A DNA stretch of 64,000 nucleotides from Microbacterium sp. STN6 (GTDB taxonomy: Bacteria > Actinomycetota > Actinomycetes > Actinomycetales > Microbacteriaceae), in assembly GCF_026410545.1 (NCBI RefSeq), contig NZ_JAPMIT010000002.1, positions 186,001 through 250,000 of the forward strand, read 5' to 3'. Below, piece after piece: positions 60,784 to 64,000 of this stretch (position 1 is the first letter of the stretch; each line of letters starts with the position of its first letter). The position numbers and the translations under genes were made by a program. The notes below the pieces were generated by a model. The model had not been told where the DNA came from and did not search any database. It saw nothing but the letters and a program-made list of their open reading frames with translations.

Positions 60784-61653
60784 ATGGCTGAGCTGCGGGC
60801 GTTCGCTGGTCCCATCGACCTGCACACGCACTCGGCGGTCTCAGACGGCACCGAGACGCCCGGCGACCTCGTGCGATCGGCGGCGCGCTCCGGTCTCGGC
60901 ACGGTGGCGCTGACCGATCACGACACGACGGCAGGCTGGGGAGACGGCGCGAGCGCGGCTCGCGACGCATCCGTCACGTTCATCGGCGGCATGGAGCTGT
61001 CGACCCGCATGGGCCACGCCAGCGTGCACATGCTCGGCTACCTCTTCGACCCGGCGGATGCCGCACTGGCCGCGGAGACCGAGCGAATCAGGCGGGCTCG
61101 CCGCGAGCGCGCCCAGGCGATGGTGGAAATAATCGGCCGCGATTACGACCTGAGCTGGGACGACGTGCTCGCCCAGACGATCGAGGGCGGCACCGTCGGC
61201 CGACCGCACATCGCGGATGCGCTGGTGGCCCGCGGACACGCGCCGGATCGCAGTGCGGCGTTCGCCGGGATCCTGCACTGGCGAAGCGGCTACTACGTGC
61301 CGCACTACGCACCGGACCCGCTGACGGGGGTGCGGCTGATCCGGGCGGCGGGTGGTGTGCCCGTGCTCGCGCACCCGGCGACGGGGCCGCTCGAGCGCAT
61401 CGTGCCGGAGGCGACGCTCGCGCGGCTCGTCGACGCCGGGCTGTTCGGGCTGGAGATCGAGCACCGGCTGAACACGCCCGCGGGCAAGGAGAGGCTGCGC
61501 GAACTTGCGGCCCGCTTCGGCCTCGCCGTCACCGGATCGAGCGACTATCACGGGCAGGGCAAGCCGAACCTGCTCGGCGAGAACACGACGGTGCCCGCCG
61601 TGCTCGAGCGCATCATCGCCGAGGCCACGGGCAGCGCGCCGATCTACGCGTAG
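60784..61653 (+). CDS. PHP-domain phosphoesterase
   Basis: A 289-residue metal-dependent phosphoesterase of the trpH/YciV type (3',5'-nucleotide bisphosphate or RNA/DNA end trimming). Motif order: IDLHTHSAVSDGTETP, ALTDHDTTAGW, GGMELSTRMGHASVHMLGY, RPHIADALV, AHPATGP and SSDYHGQGKP. TACGAT lies 6 nt before the ATG, so it is probably leaderless. Exact substrate unknown. Confidence 0.9.
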   Translation: MAELRAFAGPIDLHTHSAVSDGTETPGDLVRSAARSGLGTVALTDHDTTAGWGDGASAARDASVTFIGGMELSTRMGHASVHMLGYLFDPADAALAAETERIRRARRERAQAMVEIIGRDYDLSWDDVLAQTIEGGTVGRPHIADALVARGHAPDRSAAFAGILHWRSGYYVPHYAPDPLTGVRLIRAAGGVPVLAHPATGPLERIVPEATLARLVDAGLFGLEIEHRLNTPAGKERLRELAARFGLAVTGSSDYHGQGKPNLLGENTTVPAVLERIIAEATGSAPIYA

Positions 61654-61659
61654 CGCCTG

Positions 61660-61771
61660 CCCGCGATGCGGGCCCCGGAGCCGCGAAGCGGCGTCTCGAA
61701 ACCCCGGCCGGTACCAGTAGGGCCTGCCCGCGATGCGGGCCCCGGAGCCGCGAAGCGGCGTCTCGAAACCT
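61660..61771. repeat. two composite palindromic elements between PHP and helicase genes
   Basis: Two near-identical segments of about 49 nt, each GCCTGCCCGCGATGCGGGCC then CCGGAGCCGCGAAGCGGCGT then CTCGAAACC. Each adds a CCCGCGATGCGGG hairpin to the usual GAGCCGCGAAGCGGCGTCTC core. They lie between convergent genes and could act as terminators. Confidence 0.9.
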
Positions 61772-61784
61772 ACGTGGAGCAGGC

Positions 61785-63254
61785 TCAGCCGACGGCGGGC
61801 GTCGAGCCGCCGCCCGAGCGGCGACGCGTGCGACTGCGGCGGCGCGGCGCGCTGTTGCCGTCGTGGTGACCGCCACCCTGGCCGTCGTGCGTTCCTGTCG
61901 CGGCGCCGGATGCGGCATCCGCTTCGGTGCGGTTCTGGTTCTGGCCGCCTCGGCTGCGCGTGCGTGACCGGCCGCCACCCGAGCCGCTGCCGCCGCGGGC
62001 GCCTCGGTCGCCGGAGCCGCCTCGCGAGCCGCGCTCGCTCGAGGAGCCGTGCGCATCCGCTGTTCTGCTGGTGGGGCGCAGGCGGCCCTTCGTGCCCTCG
62101 GGGATGTCGAGGTCGGTGAAGAGGTGCGGGCTCGACGAGTACGTCTCGGTCGGCTCGGGCTGGCCGAAGTCGAGGGCGCGGTTGATGAGGGCCCACTTGT
62201 GCAGGTCGTCCCAGTCGACGAAGGTCACGGCGACGCCGGTCTTGCCTGCGCGGCCGGTGCGGCCCACGCGGTGCAGGTACGCCTTCTCGTCTTCGGGGAT
62301 GGTGTGGTTGATGACGTGAGTGACGTCGAGCACGTCGATGCCGCGGGCGGCGACGTCGGTGGCGATGAGGATGTCTTTCTTGCCCGCCTTGAACGCCGCC
62401 ATGGCGCGCTCGCGCTGCTCCTGGCTGAGGTCGCCGTGCACGGCGGCGGCGTTGAACCCGCGGTCGTTCAGCTCTTCCACGAGCTTGGCGGCGGCGCGCT
62501 TGGTGCGCGTGAAGATGACGGTCTTGCCGCGGCCCTCGGCCTGCAGGATGCGCGCGATCACCTCGTCTTTGTCAAGCGAGTGCGCGCGGTAGACGATGTG
62601 CTTGATGTTGGCCTGCGTGAGACCCTCGTCGGGGTCGGAGGCGCGGATGTGGATGGGCTTGTTCATGAAGCGGCGCGCGAGGGCCACGATGGGGCCTGGC
62701 ATCGTCGCGGAGAACAGCATGGTGTGGCGGTTCGCGGGGGTCTGCGCGAACAGCTTCTCGATGTCAGAGAGGAAGCCGAGGTCGAGCATCTTGTCGGCCT
62801 CATCGAGCACCATCTCGCGCACGTTCGCGAGCGAGAGCAGGCGCTGGCCGGCGAGGTCGAGAAGGCGGCCCGGCGTGCCGACGACGATCTGCGCACCGGC
62901 CTTGATCTGCTCGATCTGGCCTTCGTAGGCCTTGCCGCCGTAGATGGAGACGATGCGTGTGCCGCGGTTCGAGGCCGCGAGCTCGAGGTCTTCTGAGACC
63001 TGCACGCAGAGTTCGCGCGTCGGCACGACGACGAGGGCTTTGACGCCGGGCTCTGGGTCGGTTCCGAGGCGCTGGATGAGGGGGAGGCCGAAGCCGAAGG
63101 TCTTGCCCGTGCCGGTCTTGGCCTGACCGATGATGTCCTGCCCGCTGAGCGCGAGGGGGATCGTCTGGGTCTGGATGGGGAACGGTTCGAGAATGCCTTT
63201 GGCTGCGAGTGCGTCGACCATGTCCTGGTCGATCGAGAGATCGGTGAATGTCAC
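61785..63254 (-). CDS. DEAD-box RNA helicase with basic RGG-like C-terminal tail
   Basis: A 489-residue ATP-dependent RNA helicase. Motifs: Q motif with FPIQTQTIPLAL, Walker A QAKTGTGKTFG (about 45-54), PTRELCVQV, GTPGRLLD, VLDEADKML, SATMP, ATDVAARGIDVLDVTHVINH and HRVGRTGRAG. The tail (about 400-489) is Gly/Ser/Arg-rich with RGS/RGG-like repeats and a basic end, likely for RNA binding. GTG start at 63254. It resembles RhlE/DeaD-like actinobacterial helicases; cold-shock or ribosome work is likely but not shown. Confidence 0.93.
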   Translation of the reverse strand: MTFTDLSIDQDMVDALAAKGILEPFPIQTQTIPLALSGQDIIGQAKTGTGKTFGFGLPLIQRLGTDPEPGVKALVVVPTRELCVQVSEDLELAASNRGTRIVSIYGGKAYEGQIEQIKAGAQIVVGTPGRLLDLAGQRLLSLANVREMVLDEADKMLDLGFLSDIEKLFAQTPANRHTMLFSATMPGPIVALARRFMNKPIHIRASDPDEGLTQANIKHIVYRAHSLDKDEVIARILQAEGRGKTVIFTRTKRAAAKLVEELNDRGFNAAAVHGDLSQEQRERAMAAFKAGKKDILIATDVAARGIDVLDVTHVINHTIPEDEKAYLHRVGRTGRAGKTGVAVTFVDWDDLHKWALINRALDFGQPEPTETYSSSPHLFTDLDIPEGTKGRLRPTSRTADAHGSSSERGSRGGSGDRGARGGSGSGGGRSRTRSRGGQNQNRTEADAASGAATGTHDGQGGGHHDGNSAPRRRSRTRRRSGGGSTPAVG

Positions 63255-63385
63255 GTTATGAATGCCCGTCGATAAGGGGAAAAGAGTTCTACGCCCCGTC
63301 GTTTCGCACAGGCGTAGGGCCGTCGATCCAACGCCGGCGGCGAGACAAGCCTAGTTCACGCGCCCCGCCGCATACACTTGCCTAC

Positions 63386-64000
63386 GTGGCTTCCTGGTTC
63401 TCTCGTCGTCGTGCACCCGTCGTCGTGCCCCGGCTGAAGCCGCGCGGAGAGCAGGCCCCGTCGACCCGTGTCGACCTCGGCGAACTGACCCCGGAGCTGC
63501 TGCCATACCTCGGTTTCAGCGCGCGTCTGCAGCTGCTCGCGTTCGAGTCGCTCTCGTCGATCGTCTCGGGCGTGTCGGACCTCGCCGTCAAGGCCGCGGT
63601 CAGCGAGGCGGCGGGCGCGGCCCTCGTGCGACATCAGGGGCTCGCGGCGGAGATCCGGCGCAGAGACGACGACCCGGTGGAGGTCATGCGGCCCTTTGCT
63701 GAGCCTGTAGAGCGGTACGGCCGGGTGATCCGCGGAGAGGGCTGGACCGAGGCCCTGCTCGGCGCCTACGTGGGGTTCGGGCTGCTCGACGACTTCTTCA
63801 TCCGCCTCGCCGAGGGGCTTCCGGGCGACTTCGGCCCGCGTGCCGCGCGGCTGCTTGCCCTGGATTCGGGCGAGGAGGCCATCGCCGAGGTGCTGCGCCA
63901 GGCCATCGCCGAAGACGAGCCGCTCGCCTCGGTGCTGGCCATGTGGGGCAGGAGGCTCGTCGGCGACACCCTGCTGCTCGCCCGCTCTGTGCTGCATCAC
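63386..64000 (+). CDS. ferritin-like fold protein, N-terminal part (cut by window edge)
   Basis: The first 205 codons of an open frame that runs off the right edge. It starts ASWFSRRRAPVVVPRLKPRG and continues with helices (LPYLGFSARLQLLAFESLSS, LLDDFFIRLAEGLPG, AMWGRRLVGDTLLLARSVLH) that match the ferritin-like/MiaE-type proteins found divergent to a DEAD-box helicase in actinobacteria. TACACT lies 7 nt before the GTG at 63386, so it is probably leaderless. Function uncertain. Confidence 0.75.
   Translation, partial: MASWFSRRRAPVVVPRLKPRGEQAPSTRVDLGELTPELLPYLGFSARLQLLAFESLSSIVSGVSDLAVKAAVSEAAGAALVRHQGLAAEIRRRDDDPVEVMRPFAEPVERYGRVIRGEGWTEALLGAYVGFGLLDDFFIRLAEGLPGDFGPRAARLLALDSGEEAIAEVLRQAIAEDEPLASVLAMWGRRLVGDTLLLARSVLHH

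Overview
The window is GC-rich, tightly packed bacterial DNA with gene content typical of an actinobacterium, most likely a member of the Microbacteriaceae. The family assignment is my inference. It rests on the succinylase (dapC/dapD/dapE) diaminopimelate route, a DUF3117 protein, TatB, an NrtR-type regulator next to nadABC, a glycine riboswitch before gcvTHP, many GTG starts, many leaderless genes, and a mevalonate pathway locus. All CDS coordinates were read by eye from ORFs and start contexts. No database search was possible, so family names come from motifs.

Layout. 1-1225: the tail of a mevalonate operon (mvk, then mvaD running off the left edge). 1402-2024: a PemK/MazF-type toxin with a ribbon-helix-helix-like antitoxin. 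2139-5717: two unknown genes, a DHA2 drug-efflux MFS and an MgtC-like protein. 5776-11764 (minus): nrtR-nadA-nadB-nadC-nifS, de novo NAD synthesis with its own cysteine desulfurase. 11944-16970: tandem glycine riboswitch and gcvT-gcvH-gcvP. 17052-25115: CPBP protease, then an oligopeptide ABC system (binding protein, two permeases, fused double ATPase) interrupted by an antisense PH-domain gene. 25286-31429: typA, then efeB-efeO-efeU iron uptake (minus) behind a DtxR-like box. 31529-34938: small membrane protein, ferredoxin, dapC, citrate synthase. 35045-41057: NERD-like protein, penicillin acylase, TetR/epimerase pair, DUF2231-Rieske protein. 41110-44685: divergent dapD/dapE, PIG-V-like membrane protein, DUF3117. 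44695-54764: O-methyltransferase, tatB, a large LuxR (LAL) regulator followed by a rifampin-phosphotransferase-like enzyme and a membrane protein, then a GPH transporter overlapping a PLP decarboxylase. 54928-58030 (minus): MgtE-N/CBS protein, DUF1003, Mrp. 58114-64000: stress-like membrane protein, Xaa-Pro aminopeptidase, PHP phosphoesterase, DEAD-box helicase and the start of a ferritin-like protein.

The most striking feature is a family of short palindromic elements of about 37 nt. Each has outer arms GGGTT/AACCC around a small variable hairpin, with the conserved edges GGTTGAGGAG and GTCTCGAAACC. They sit between genes and also in frame inside them. nadB carries about 109 codons of them, gcvP carries three separate double insertions, mrp appears to start inside one, and one lies inside the second aptamer of the glycine riboswitch. 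In another reading frame the same edge (GGT TGA GG) supplies the stop codons of gcvP, the CPBP gene and the DUF1003 gene. No transposase that could move them is visible here. A second theme is direct repeats that begin at gene 3' ends, seen at tetR, dapD, the PLP decarboxylase and the stress-like gene. A third is a recurring leaderless promoter layout: TANNNT, then 6-7 nt, then the start codon, found at 11 genes.
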